From the NCBI GenBank assembly GCA_041661585.1, contig JBAZUC010000021.1, positions 1 to 13,231 on the forward strand: DNA of 13,231 bases. The letters are read 5' to 3'. Numbering within the stretch: position 1 is the first letter of the stretch; every line of letters starts with the position of its first letter. The notes under the pieces were generated by a model that saw nothing but the letters and a program-made list of their open reading frames with translations, made no database searches and was not told where the DNA came from. A program made the position numbers and the translations under genes. This document shows positions 6,822-13,231 of this stretch, piece after piece. The DNA comes from JAPLXD01 sp041661585 (GTDB lineage: Bacteria; Patescibacteriota; Minisyncoccia; Moranbacterales; UBA11712).

Positions 6822-7466
6822 ATGATTTATCCACATCTCGAAAAGGAAAAATATCATTGGGATCAGGGGCGAGAGTTTGTTGTTGGAATCGATGAAGCGG
6901 GGAGAGGGCCGCTTGCCGGTCCGGTGGTGGCAGGTGCCATCATTGTGCGTCCTGAAATTATCAAAGAAATCCAAAACGTGCCCGAATTCAAGCTGGTTCG
7001 CGATTCAAAGACGCTTTCGGCGCGCCAGCGCGAAAAAGCGTATGAGTTCGTCACGCAATATTTTGAGTGGGGAGCCGGCATTTGCGACGAAAAAACGATC
7101 GACCGTGTCAATATTCTTCAGGCGTCTTTTTTGGCCATGAAAAAGGCGATTTCGGACATCAAAAGCAAAACAAAAAGCAATCCGGAAGTCATCCTCATTG
7201 ACGGTCGTAGTCCGATTCCGAATATTTCAATCCGGCAAGAGAGCATTGTTGCCGGGGACAAATTCATTTTTTCCATATCCGCCGCGTCCATTGTTGCCAA
7301 AGTGACGCGCGACCGAATAATGCTTGAATATCACGAAAAATATCCGCAATATGACTTCGCGCAGCACAAAGGGTATGGGACGAAAATGCATTTCGAGATG
7401 ATCGAAAAGTACGGACTTTGCGATATCCACAGGAAATCGTTTTGCAAGAAAAGGGGTTGGAAATAA
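6822..7466 (+). CDS. rnhB: Ribonuclease HII
   Basis: 214 residues. It cleaves the RNA strand of RNA-DNA hybrids and starts removal of single ribonucleotides left in DNA. Motifs: GIDEAGRGPLAGPVVAGA (22-39) with catalytic Asp24 and Glu25, DSKTLS (61-66), ILIDG with Asp127, SAASIVAKVTRDR with Asp154, and the C-terminal HKGYGTKMH (182-190). All four acidic residues are present. The frame is open from an ATG at 6777, but that would add 15 non-homologous residues and would include the promoter at 6807-6815, so I start at 6822. No SD precedes this ATG. It is divergent from the DUF5666-like gene, with 92 bp between the two starts. Confidence 0.96.
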   Translation: MIYPHLEKEKYHWDQGREFVVGIDEAGRGPLAGPVVAGAIIVRPEIIKEIQNVPEFKLVRDSKTLSARQREKAYEFVTQYFEWGAGICDEKTIDRVNILQASFLAMKKAISDIKSKTKSNPEVILIDGRSPIPNISIRQESIVAGDKFIFSISAASIVAKVTRDRIMLEYHEKYPQYDFAQHKGYGTKMHFEMIEKYGLCDIHRKSFCKKRGWK

Positions 7467-7483
7467 TGTGGTATTCCGTATGG

Positions 7484-7512
7484 TTGACCTATGTCTGCGA
7501 CTGGACTATGCT
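7484..7512 (+). promoter_or_regulatory. Promoter of the dihydroorotate-dehydrogenase-like gene
   Basis: TTGACC (7484-7489), 17-bp spacer, TATGCT (7507-7512). Expected start near 7519, giving a leader of about 58 nt that ends in a strong SD. Confidence 0.65.
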
Positions 7513-7576
7513 GAGCGAAAGATGAAATTTGATCTTTAAAAAGAAATTCCTAAAAAATATAGCGGAGGGTAATCCC

Positions 7577-8545
7577 ATGATTCGATTCGGCGACAGGAAG
7601 GAGATATCGACAATCGTTATCTCTACAGCTCTCGGGTACGACGGACGGGGAATATTCCCCTATACGACCCATCGTGACTATGGCGATATGATCCGTACGG
7701 CCAATGCAACCGGTACGACGCGGATTTCAAAATCCATGACGCGGCATAAGCGGAGTGGAAATTTTCACTTGAGACGTCCCTGGACATGGAAATATATCCA
7801 AAAACTAGGCGAAGATGGGATGCTCAATGCCTACGGACTCACGAATAAGGGAGTGGAAAAACACAGCCGGGAAATTGCTCGATCAATTGCGGACGGCATA
7901 CAATTGATACCCAATTTTTTCCCGGGATTTTCCGATGGAGCGGGTCCTGCGACCAAGGAAATTCTGGAGGCAATCGTCATTCTGCAAGAAAAAATCAGCT
8001 GGACTGGAGAATTTTGGGCAATCGAGTTGAGCTATTCATGTCCCAATGCCAAGGAATGCAATATAACCGGCATAATAAGAGATGCTCTTCGGTGCACTGA
8101 ACAAGTGAAAAAAAATTACCCGAATCTCATCGTTATCGTGAAGATTAGTGTGGCTCATCCGCCGATTTTTGCTCGCCAGTTGAGGGATGCGGGCGCTGAT
8201 GTGCTTCATATATCCAATAGCGTGCCCTACAACCTCATTTTTTCCAACAAGTCCCCGCTATGGAAGGTCGGGGGAGGCGGAGTGTCGGGCGGGCCAGCTT
8301 TTGAAATAGCCCTTAATTATGCCGAAAAAACTGTGTCAATGTTCGATGGGCCGATAATTCTCGGGTGCGGGATTGTCGATGACGAAAAACTGGAGGGATA
8401 TTTCAAGTTGGTCGCGGACAAAAAAATGCCCCTCAATCCTACGGATGGCTTCTCGTACAGTGTCTGCACAGCAGCTTTGCAGAATTCCGCATGGGTTGAG
8501 TCCAAAATTATTGCCCATAACCATTACAAAATCTATGAGGGGTAA
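7577..8545 (+). CDS. Dihydroorotate dehydrogenase-like FMN TIM-barrel protein
   Basis: 322 residues. Class 1 dihydroorotate dehydrogenases oxidise dihydroorotate to orotate with FMN. Visible matches: NAYGLTNKGVE (84-94), resembling the NxxGLxNxGxE element; ELSYSCPNAKE (150-160) with Cys155 at the class 1 catalytic-base position; Lys189 in VKIS; HISNS (211-215); a glycine-rich GGGGVSGGP (232-240); and ILGCGIVD (261-268) for phosphate binding. The C-terminal SVCTAAL replaces the usual QVGTA and recalls the dihydropyrimidine dehydrogenase branch. The N-terminal third is a poor match, so the true substrate is open. Start chosen at 7577 because GGAGGGT ends 6 nt before it; the frame is open from 7529. 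It is a lone gene with its own promoter and terminator and no pyrimidine gene beside it. Confidence 0.75.
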   Translation: MIRFGDRKEISTIVISTALGYDGRGIFPYTTHRDYGDMIRTANATGTTRISKSMTRHKRSGNFHLRRPWTWKYIQKLGEDGMLNAYGLTNKGVEKHSREIARSIADGIQLIPNFFPGFSDGAGPATKEILEAIVILQEKISWTGEFWAIELSYSCPNAKECNITGIIRDALRCTEQVKKNYPNLIVIVKISVAHPPIFARQLRDAGADVLHISNSVPYNLIFSNKSPLWKVGGGGVSGGPAFEIALNYAEKTVSMFDGPIILGCGIVDDEKLEGYFKLVADKKMPLNPTDGFSYSVCTAALQNSAWVESKIIAHNHYKIYEG

Positions 8546-8558
8546 CTCCTCCATTTCT

Positions 8559-8600
8559 ATGGGGTCTGGATTTGCATTTCATCCTAGGCCCCATTTTCTT
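8559..8600 (+). terminator. Intrinsic terminator after the dehydrogenase-like gene
   Basis: ATGGGGTCTGGA (8559-8570) pairs with the strand 8582-8594 as a 12-bp stem with one G-U and one bulged T, around an 11-nt loop. It is followed by TTTTC and more T. Confidence 0.82.
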
Positions 8601-8613
8601 TTTATGCGCAGAC

Positions 8614-8642
8614 TTGACAGAATTTCCAGTTTTATATAGAAT
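8614..8642 (+). promoter_or_regulatory. rplJL promoter
   Basis: Consensus TTGACA (8614-8619), exactly 17 bp, then TAGAAT (8637-8642). Expected start near 8649, giving a leader of about 110 nt that contains the L10-type RNA structure. It is the best promoter in the window, as expected for ribosomal protein genes. Confidence 0.8.
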
Positions 8643-8667
8643 ATTTAAGTAAATTAAATAACACATT

Positions 8668-8744
8668 TTTCCGCAGAAATTGGGCATTAAATAAGTCCCA
8701 ATGAGGAAAAGCAGCGTTTTGCTGTTTCTTTGAATCTGCGGAAA
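8668..8744 (+). ncRNA. Ribosomal protein L10 leader (autoregulatory RNA)
   Basis: A three-way structure in front of rplJ. The closing stem pairs TTTCCGCAGA (8668-8677) with TCTGCGGAAA (8735-8744), 10 perfect pairs. Inside are two hairpins: ATTGGG/CCCAAT (8679-8684/8697-8702) and 8709-8715/8721-8727. Position and shape match the L10 leader class, in which the L10-L12 complex binds its own mRNA leader for feedback. The 3' strand of the closing stem overlaps both the following hairpin and the only SD-like sequence before rplJ. Class assignment rests on position and fold by eye. Confidence 0.72.
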
Positions 8745-8757
8745 GGCAGATTTTTTT
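8733..8757 (+). terminator. Attenuator-like hairpin with T tract in the rplJ leader
   Basis: AATCTGC (8733-8739) pairs with GCAGATT (8746-8752) around GGAAAG, followed by a run of T ending 3 nt before the rplJ ATG. Its left arm is shared with the closing stem of the L10 leader, so only one of the two can form. It may be a transcription attenuator or may present the SD-like GGAAAGG in its loop. Confidence 0.6.
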
Positions 8758-8760
8758 ATT

Positions 8761-9276
8761 ATGCTTACCAGAATTCAAAAAGAAAAAGTTGTCAGCGATC
8801 TGACCGAAAAGATCAAAGACGGGAAGGTGATCATCTTTTCCGATTTTGCCGGTACGACGGTTTCCCAGATGAAGGATCTTCGCGATGAGTTGCGGATGTC
8901 CGGTGGAAGCTTCAAAGTCACCAAGAAGAAATTGATCGATTTGGCGCTCAAAAATGCCGGAATCGAAGCAAGCGTACTGGGGCTTGAAGGGCAAATCGGG
9001 ATCGCGATTGGAAAAGAAGACGAGACGGCAGCCGCCAAAGTGCTCGCGAAATTCGCGAAAACCAACAAGAATTTCAAACTATTGCAAGGTGTTTTGGAGA
9101 ATAAGATTATCAGCGGGACAGAAGTGATGGCGCTTGCGTCGCTGCCATCGAGAGAAGAATTGCTCGCGAAATTGGTTGGTTCGATCAATGCTCCGGTCAG
9201 CGGATTTGTGAATGTTCTTGTCGGGAACTTGAGGGGTCTGGTGACAGTTTTGAAAGGAATCGCGGACACGAAGTAA
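8761..9276 (+). CDS. rplJ: Ribosomal protein L10 (uL10)
   Basis: 171 residues, typical for L10. This is the base of the ribosomal stalk: the N-terminal domain binds the L11-region rRNA and the C-terminal helix holds L7/L12 dimers. Family features: VVSDLTEKIKDGKVIIFSDF near the N-terminus, shown here by its first 20 residues; FKVTKKKLIDLAL (52-64); and SLPSREELLAKLVGSI, followed by the helix PVSGFVNVLVGNLRGLVTVL. The ATG is 14 nt after GGAAAGG, which is long for an SD, and the bases just before it are TTTTTTTATT, so initiation probably depends on the leader fold. It forms an operon with rplL 32 nt downstream. Confidence 0.97.
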   Translation: MLTRIQKEKVVSDLTEKIKDGKVIIFSDFAGTTVSQMKDLRDELRMSGGSFKVTKKKLIDLALKNAGIEASVLGLEGQIGIAIGKEDETAAAKVLAKFAKTNKNFKLLQGVLENKIISGTEVMALASLPSREELLAKLVGSINAPVSGFVNVLVGNLRGLVTVLKGIADTK

Positions 9277-9308
9277 TTTATATATAATAAATAATTAATT
9301 CAAATTTT

Positions 9309-9752
9309 ATGACCGAAGAAGTAAAAAAAGAGGAAGTTGCTGCCGAGGAAAAAAAGGCAGTTGAAGTGCCTGAAAAATTCAAAGCGCTTGTGGGCGAGAT
9401 CGAAAAGATGTCGGTTCTCGAACTTTCCGAACTTGTGAAAGTTCTGGAAGAAAAATTCGGCGTGAGCGCGGCGGCTCCGATGATGATGGCCGGTGGTGCG
9501 GCTGGCCCCGCCGATGGCGGGGGAGAAGCGGTCGAAGAAAAGAGTGAGTTTGATATCGAGCTCGTAGCAGCTGGAGACGCCAAGATCAATGTGATCAAAG
9601 CAGTTCGTGAAATCACCGGACAAGGTCTCAAGGACGCCAAAGATTTGGTTGATGCCGCTCCGAAGGTGATCAAGGAAAAAGCTCCCAAAGCCGAAGCGGA
9701 AGAGATCAAAAAGAAACTCGAAGAAGCTGGAGCGACTGTTAATCTTAAATAA
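9309..9752 (+). CDS. rplL: Ribosomal protein L7/L12 (bL12)
   Basis: 147 residues against about 120 in E. coli. Order: an acidic/lysine-rich extension (1-20), N-terminal dimerisation and L10-binding helices (about 23-52, with MSVLELSELVKVLEEKFGV), an Ala/Gly/Met hinge (53-76), and the C-terminal factor-binding domain (79-147) with EFDIELVAAGDAKINVIK, EITGQGLKDAKDLVD and PKVIKEKA. It recruits elongation GTPases. The added length is mostly the N-terminal extension, plus a slightly longer hinge. No SD precedes the ATG; the 32-nt gap after rplJ is almost pure A/T. Confidence 0.98.
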   Translation: MTEEVKKEEVAAEEKKAVEVPEKFKALVGEIEKMSVLELSELVKVLEEKFGVSAAAPMMMAGGAAGPADGGGEAVEEKSEFDIELVAAGDAKINVIKAVREITGQGLKDAKDLVDAAPKVIKEKAPKAEAEEIKKKLEEAGATVNLK

Positions 9753-9771
9753 AGTTTGAAGTGGTGGCCTG

Positions 9772-9795
9772 CCCCGCCCTTCGCGAAGGGCGGGG
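9772..9795. repeat. Perfect 24-nt GC palindrome after rplL
   Basis: CCCCGCCCTT, then CGCG, then AAGGGCGGGG: an exact inverted repeat 19 nt past the rplL stop. No T tract follows, so it is not a classical terminator. It could be an mRNA 3'-end stabiliser or a dispersed palindromic repeat; only one copy is in this window. Confidence 0.7.
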
Positions 9796-9829
9796 TGAAC
9801 TTGAAATAAGTTTCAAAAGATAGCTTAAG

Positions 9830-9861
9830 AAAAAAAGACGGGAGATTCCCGTCTTTTTTTT
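9830..9861. terminator. Bidirectional terminator between rplL and the convergent membrane gene
   Basis: GACGGGA (9837-9843) pairs with TCCCGTC (9847-9853) around GAT, extended by an A tract (9830-9836) against a T tract (9854-9861). It works on both strands and lies between two converging genes. Confidence 0.9.
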
Positions 9862-9882
9862 GTATAATCCCCCTAACTCTGA

Positions 9883-11895
9883 CTACTCCATTGAAAATTT
9901 CGAAAGAGAATTTGCCTTTTGAGTATAAATGACTTTATTTTTTTCATCAACCGTAAAGCCTTTGATCCCCGCGATGGATTTGTTCCAATATTGCGCGGCG
10001 ATTTTTCCGTCTTTCGAATACTGAACGATTCGATGATTTTTGTTGTCGAGAACATAAATATTTTCAAGACCGGGCGCGGCGAATATTTTTTCGATGACAA
10101 GTGGGGTATTTGGGTTCTCAAAATTTATTTTGTCGTCTTTTTTTCCTTGAAAGTAGGGGATTGTTTGATTTTTGGTTGCGATAAATAAGTCTTCGTTTAT
10201 GCCAAAGGCTACGGAATCCTTTATGTCGTTCCCAGCTTTCAGCCAATCTTGTTTTTCTCCGAACCCGCCCTCGGCGCGCGGATAGCGATAGACTTGATTG
10301 GCGGTTGGGTCGAGAAGATAGATATAGGTCAGATAGGCTTTCATGTCGGCCGCTTTGATGTTTTCCGGAAAAGCGATGACGTTTTCCTGAAATTTTTTGT
10401 TGATTGGCGTGAAAGAAATCATTTTTTTGTCATCTGTCAGGATGAAAATCGTACCCAGATCCGGCATAGCGGTTGCAAGAGAGAATTTTCCGCCGGAGAC
10501 GTTGCTATCCGTATTTTCAGTTTCACCGCTGGCTGGATTGATTTTCAAAATTGATTTGTCGGCATTCAAAGCAAAAAGTGAGTCGCCCATGAAGACCAAT
10601 TCGCGGCTTCCCGAAGGCAAAGAAGCGACCTCGGAAATATTTTCCACATTCTTCACTTGAATGTCATCCAGCGTTGCGACGGCAGGGGCGACATTTTGCG
10701 CCGGAGTTGCCACGGGCGGCGCGGGAACATTTTTGCTCCTGAAAGCAAAGAAAGCGGTGACGATGATGAGAACGACTCCAACCCCGATCAAAATCTTGGG
10801 ACTCATTCTTTTCCAGTCGATGCTTCTGAGATTCCCAGTCGATTTTGTTGCCGCTGATTTTACGGAAGATATTTTTTCCCCCAGATTCACTTGTCGCAGA
10901 GATGAAGTTATGTTTTTTGAAAAACGAACAGCGCTGCCTCCAAGAATTCTTGCTGTTTTTTGCATCGGAGGAAATATTTTTTCCGTAAATTTTTTTCGAG
11001 GAATTTCTTCCGTTTCGGACATATAGAGGTGCTTTTTCTTTTCGGCTTCTGAAAGAACGGGAACGGCGGTCGGAATACTTTTTGGCGCAGTTTTTTCTTT
11101 GGGGAAAATATCTTTTGACTCCGGAATCTTGGGAGCGGGGGAATATTCGATCTTGGCCGGTTGCTGCGTGATTGCTTGGAGCGCCTCTTCTTCTGAAATC
11201 ATATTCACGACAATCGCCCCGGAAAGTTCGGAGTTGGCCATGAGGGACGCCGAAATGACTTCGGGAAATTCATCGCGCGAGAAAAATGCGGCATTTTGGC
11301 GGATTTCTTCAAGAGAAAAAATATCCAGAAGATCACTGGTGGCGAAAATGAGGCAGTCTTCGTATTCTATTTTTCCGCTTGAGATATCCGAAAAAGTTTT
11401 GAGCGGATGCGGATCAGCCCCTTCTGCTTCAATGCCCATTCCCTCTCCGATATCGGCGATCATTCCGCCCCGAAGAAGCAAAGCGGCGGTTGCGCCGAGT
11501 TTTGAAAAATGAAGATTGTTTTTTTCAAGCGCGCCGGCCGCGAAGCTTATCTTTCCGGACCATTTCACTGATCCTTGCCGCGCGAGTTCAGCAAGGGCCA
11601 TGTTGGCCTTTTTGAGGGCGGATTCAAAAGCGATGTCAGCCGAGCGGTCGGTTTTTGAAAAATATTCTTTTTTGAGGACGGACGCGAGAAGATTGGCAAC
11701 AAAGGACGATTCTTCCGAAGTATCGGAAATTTTGATGATACCAAAAAGCGTTCCCAATTTTTGCTGCTCGAAATTTTCCGGCTCATACACAAAAACCATT
11801 CCGAATGGAGAAAGTTCCCGCGTGGCCGAGAAAAATATATCCCGAAAGAGGCCTTTTGGATATCCGTTTTTCCTTTTTTTGGGTTGAGAAGACAT
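9883..11895 (-). CDS. Membrane protein: PP2C-fold pseudophosphatase, one transmembrane helix, beta-propeller
   Basis: 670 residues. About 30-235 resembles the PPM/PP2C phosphatase fold: LGTLFGIIKISDTS (47-60) where active enzymes have an LFxVxDGMGG-like motif, SGKISFAAGALEKNNLHFSK (113-132) then LGATAALLLRGG, and CLIFATSDLLDIFS (181-194) where active enzymes have TDGL. The metal-binding Asp-Gly of the first motif is absent, so it is probably inactive. A Pro/Lys-rich linker (about 245-360) leads to one membrane helix (367-385) and a Pro/Ala stretch. The C-terminal part (about 405-670) looks like a beta-propeller with NHL-like repeats, best seen in NIYVLDNKNHRIVQYSKDG (612-630). Basic residues before the helix suggest the phosphatase fold inside and the propeller outside. 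Function unknown; a link between surface sensing and internal signalling is conjecture. Confidence 0.75.
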   Translation of the reverse strand: MSSQPKKRKNGYPKGLFRDIFFSATRELSPFGMVFVYEPENFEQQKLGTLFGIIKISDTSEESSFVANLLASVLKKEYFSKTDRSADIAFESALKKANMALAELARQGSVKWSGKISFAAGALEKNNLHFSKLGATAALLLRGGMIADIGEGMGIEAEGADPHPLKTFSDISSGKIEYEDCLIFATSDLLDIFSLEEIRQNAAFFSRDEFPEVISASLMANSELSGAIVVNMISEEEALQAITQQPAKIEYSPAPKIPESKDIFPKEKTAPKSIPTAVPVLSEAEKKKHLYMSETEEIPRKKFTEKIFPPMQKTARILGGSAVRFSKNITSSLRQVNLGEKISSVKSAATKSTGNLRSIDWKRMSPKILIGVGVVLIIVTAFFAFRSKNVPAPPVATPAQNVAPAVATLDDIQVKNVENISEVASLPSGSRELVFMGDSLFALNADKSILKINPASGETENTDSNVSGGKFSLATAMPDLGTIFILTDDKKMISFTPINKKFQENVIAFPENIKAADMKAYLTYIYLLDPTANQVYRYPRAEGGFGEKQDWLKAGNDIKDSVAFGINEDLFIATKNQTIPYFQGKKDDKINFENPNTPLVIEKIFAAPGLENIYVLDNKNHRIVQYSKDGKIAAQYWNKSIAGIKGFTVDEKNKVIYTQKANSLSKFSME

Positions 11896-11910
11896 ATATT
11901 TCTTGAGGTC

Positions 11911-11939
11911 ATTATAGGGAATAGCGGGAAAAATTACAA
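11911..11939 (-). promoter_or_regulatory. Promoter of the pseudophosphatase-propeller gene
   Basis: On the minus strand: TTGTAA (11939-11934), exactly 17 bp, TATAAT (11916-11911). Expected start near 11904, leaving a leader of about 9 nt with no SD before the ATG at 11895. Confidence 0.78.
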
Positions 11940-11980
11940 ATTTTTCAAGAAGGGGCGCAAATTGAAGCGTCGCGCAAAAG

Positions 11981-12009
11981 TGGACTTTTTCCGCTTTTTG
12001 TTTTATACT
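11981..12009 (+). promoter_or_regulatory. Promoter of the winged-helix gene and rmuC
   Basis: TGGACT (11981-11986), 17 bp, TATACT (12004-12009). Expected start near 12016, with an A/T-rich leader of about 25 nt and no SD. It is divergent from the promoter at 11911-11939, with about 40 bp between the two -35 boxes. Confidence 0.65.
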
Positions 12010-12040
12010 GGCGGCAGATTAATAAGCTAATATTTTTCAT

Positions 12041-12643
12041 ATGTCCGAACTATTTTCCCAGCTTTTTGACTCAAAGGTGCGGTCGCGCCTCCTGAAATTT
12101 TTCATGCTGAACGACAAGCGCGAATATTCAGCGCAAGAAGTGGTGCAAAAAAACAAAATGAGCTCGTCCCAGATCACGAGAGAGCTGAATCGTTTTGAAA
12201 AAATGAAGATGATATTCGTCCGAACGCGGAAAGGAAAAAAATATTTTCAGACCAACACGGACTTCATTTTCTATCCGGAGATCAAAAATTTGGTTGTGAA
12301 ATCAAACACGATGCCGGAGTGCCGGAGTTTGAGCCGGATAAAAGGACTCGGAAAAGTGAAACTGGCGCTCACGTCAGGCGTGTTCTTGAACTATGCCAAA
12401 GGTCAGGCAGACCTTTTGATCGTCGGAGATGAAATGAGCCGCGCGAAGCTCAAACATCTTCTCGAGGATATGGAGGCGGAAGTCGGAAAAGAGATCAACT
12501 ATTCGATCATGGGTTCGGAGGAATTCAAATATCGCACGGATATGCTGGACAAATTCATCATGGATTTCTTGGAAGGACCGCACGAAGAAATCATCTGCAA
12601 GGTGTCGAATCTGAAGGAAATCTCAAATCGACGGACTAAGTAA
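12041..12643 (+). CDS. Winged-helix regulator fused to a degenerate nucleotidyltransferase-like domain
   Basis: 200 residues. About 1-75 is a winged helix: SKVRSRLLKFFMLN, then YSAQEVVQKNKMSSSQITRELNRFEKM split across the recognition helix (29-55), then the wing VRTRKGKKYFQTN. About 95-175 resembles the small MNT-type nucleotidyltransferase fold: KVKLALTSGVFL then GQADLLIVGDEM (121-132), then KLKHLLEDMEAEVGKEINYSIM. Active enzymes have Gly-Ser and an Asp-x-Asp pair; here the pair reads Asp124-Leu-Leu126, so catalysis is unlikely. Regulators of this shape are common in archaea and candidate-phylum bacteria; ligands are unknown. It shares a transcript with rmuC (6-nt gap) and faces the pseudophosphatase-propeller gene across a short divergent promoter region, so either could be its target. 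Confidence 0.75.
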   Translation: MSELFSQLFDSKVRSRLLKFFMLNDKREYSAQEVVQKNKMSSSQITRELNRFEKMKMIFVRTRKGKKYFQTNTDFIFYPEIKNLVVKSNTMPECRSLSRIKGLGKVKLALTSGVFLNYAKGQADLLIVGDEMSRAKLKHLLEDMEAEVGKEINYSIMGSEEFKYRTDMLDKFIMDFLEGPHEEIICKVSNLKEISNRRTK

Positions 12644-12649
12644 ATTAGA

Positions 12650-13231
12650 ATGCTTCAGATTGTTTTAATAGCACTGATATTTATCATTCTGGCTCTGGCC
12701 GGATTTGTTTTGTCTTTGCGAAAAAAAATCGGTGATTCTGAAAAACAGGACGCGGAAAGCAAAAACGGCGACATAACAAGCAATATCAGCAACCAGATCC
12801 AATTGCTTTCCAGCAGTTTCAGCGCGAGCCTCAGTAACATTCAAAAAAGCGTCGACCAGCGGCTGGGCGAAAACACCAATCGATTGGACAATGCCAGCAA
12901 GTCCTATGCCGAAGTCAGATCCCAATTGGCGAAGCTGGAAGAGCAGACGCAGAAGGTTTTCGAAGCCAGCAAGGATATTTCTTCTTTGCATGATATACTG
13001 AATGCGCCGAAGCTGCGGGGCGTGATGGGAGAGTTCATGCTCGAAAATTTGCTAAGCCAGAAATTGAGCAAAAATCTTTATACTTTGCAACACGCCTTCA
13101 AAAGCGGGGAAAAAGTGGATGTGGTCGTGAGACTCAAAGATTATCTGATCCCCATCGATTCCAAATTTCCGCTGGAAAATTTCCGCAAAATTATCGAAGC
13201 GGAAGATGACGCGCAAAACGATGTCCACAAA
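12650..13231 (+). CDS. rmuC: RmuC-family DNA recombination protein, truncated by the window end
   Basis: The first 194 codons of a frame running off the 3' edge. RmuC proteins carry a nuclease-like fold and limit inversions and rearrangements at repeats. Order: an N-terminal membrane helix (about 3-23, LQIVLIALIFIILALAGF and on), a Gln/Ser-rich coiled coil (about 30-115), then the start of the core domain with RGVMGEFMLENLL (123-135), matching the family GxWGExxLExIL pattern, and KVDVVVRLKDYLIPIDSKFP (155-174), matching DVVVxLPxxxxxxIDxKxP. ATG 12650 is 6 nt after the upstream stop, so the two genes are co-transcribed and possibly translationally coupled; no strong SD is seen. Confidence 0.92.
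   Translation, partial: MLQIVLIALIFIILALAGFVLSLRKKIGDSEKQDAESKNGDITSNISNQIQLLSSSFSASLSNIQKSVDQRLGENTNRLDNASKSYAEVRSQLAKLEEQTQKVFEASKDISSLHDILNAPKLRGVMGEFMLENLLSQKLSKNLYTLQHAFKSGEKVDVVVRLKDYLIPIDSKFPLENFRKIIEAEDDAQNDVHK

Noticed and set aside
7529..7576. Longer start for the dehydrogenase-like gene
   Set aside because: The SD GGAGGGT at 7564-7570 serves ATG 7577; the upstream codons look like an A/T-rich leader.

Overview
The window reads as a chromosomal fragment of an uncultured bacterium, most likely from the Candidate Phyla Radiation (Patescibacteria). This is an inference from: group I introns inside the 23S rRNA gene, one with a LAGLIDADG endonuclease; mostly short or absent Shine-Dalgarno (SD) leaders; a secreted DUF5666-like protein; a winged-helix protein fused to a degenerate nucleotidyltransferase; and a phosphatase-like membrane protein of unfamiliar design. 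The reading frames run uninterrupted in the standard bacterial code, so UGA recoding is not indicated. A run of ten N at 1056-1065 shows this is a scaffolded, probably metagenomic, assembly.

Layout: (1) 1-2130 is the 3' part of the 23S rRNA gene, from about E. coli position 1870 to the end. A group I intron with an endonuclease gene sits in the helix 69 loop (after U1917, E. coli numbering). A second, ORF-less group I intron follows only 34 nt later (after U1951) and runs into the N gap. A long self-complementary extension of helix 79 lies further on. (2) 2131-2481 holds the 23S-5S spacer with a possible 38-residue membrane peptide, the 5S rRNA inside a processing stem, and a terminator. (3) On the minus strand, 2501-6001 is dnaE, the replicative polymerase, and 6124-6729 is a secreted DUF5666-like protein with its own terminator. 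(4) Divergently, rnhB (RNase HII) seems to be read from an extended -10 promoter whose start lies on or next to its start codon. (5) A dihydroorotate-dehydrogenase-like gene follows as a self-contained unit with its own promoter, strong SD and terminator. (6) rplJ-rplL (ribosomal L10 and L7/L12) has a near-consensus promoter and an L10-leader-like RNA with mutually exclusive helices. (7) A two-way terminator separates rplL from a convergent minus-strand gene for a phosphatase-fold / transmembrane / beta-propeller protein. (8) Divergent to that, a winged-helix/nucleotidyltransferase-like regulator precedes a 3'-truncated rmuC by 6 nt.

Most genes serve information processing: rRNA, ribosomal stalk proteins, replication, RNA-primer or ribonucleotide removal, and recombination. 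The exceptions are the dehydrogenase-like gene and the two envelope-associated proteins. The richest novelty lies in the intron-interrupted 23S core, the helix 79 extension, the L10 leader arrangement and the membrane pseudophosphatase-propeller.
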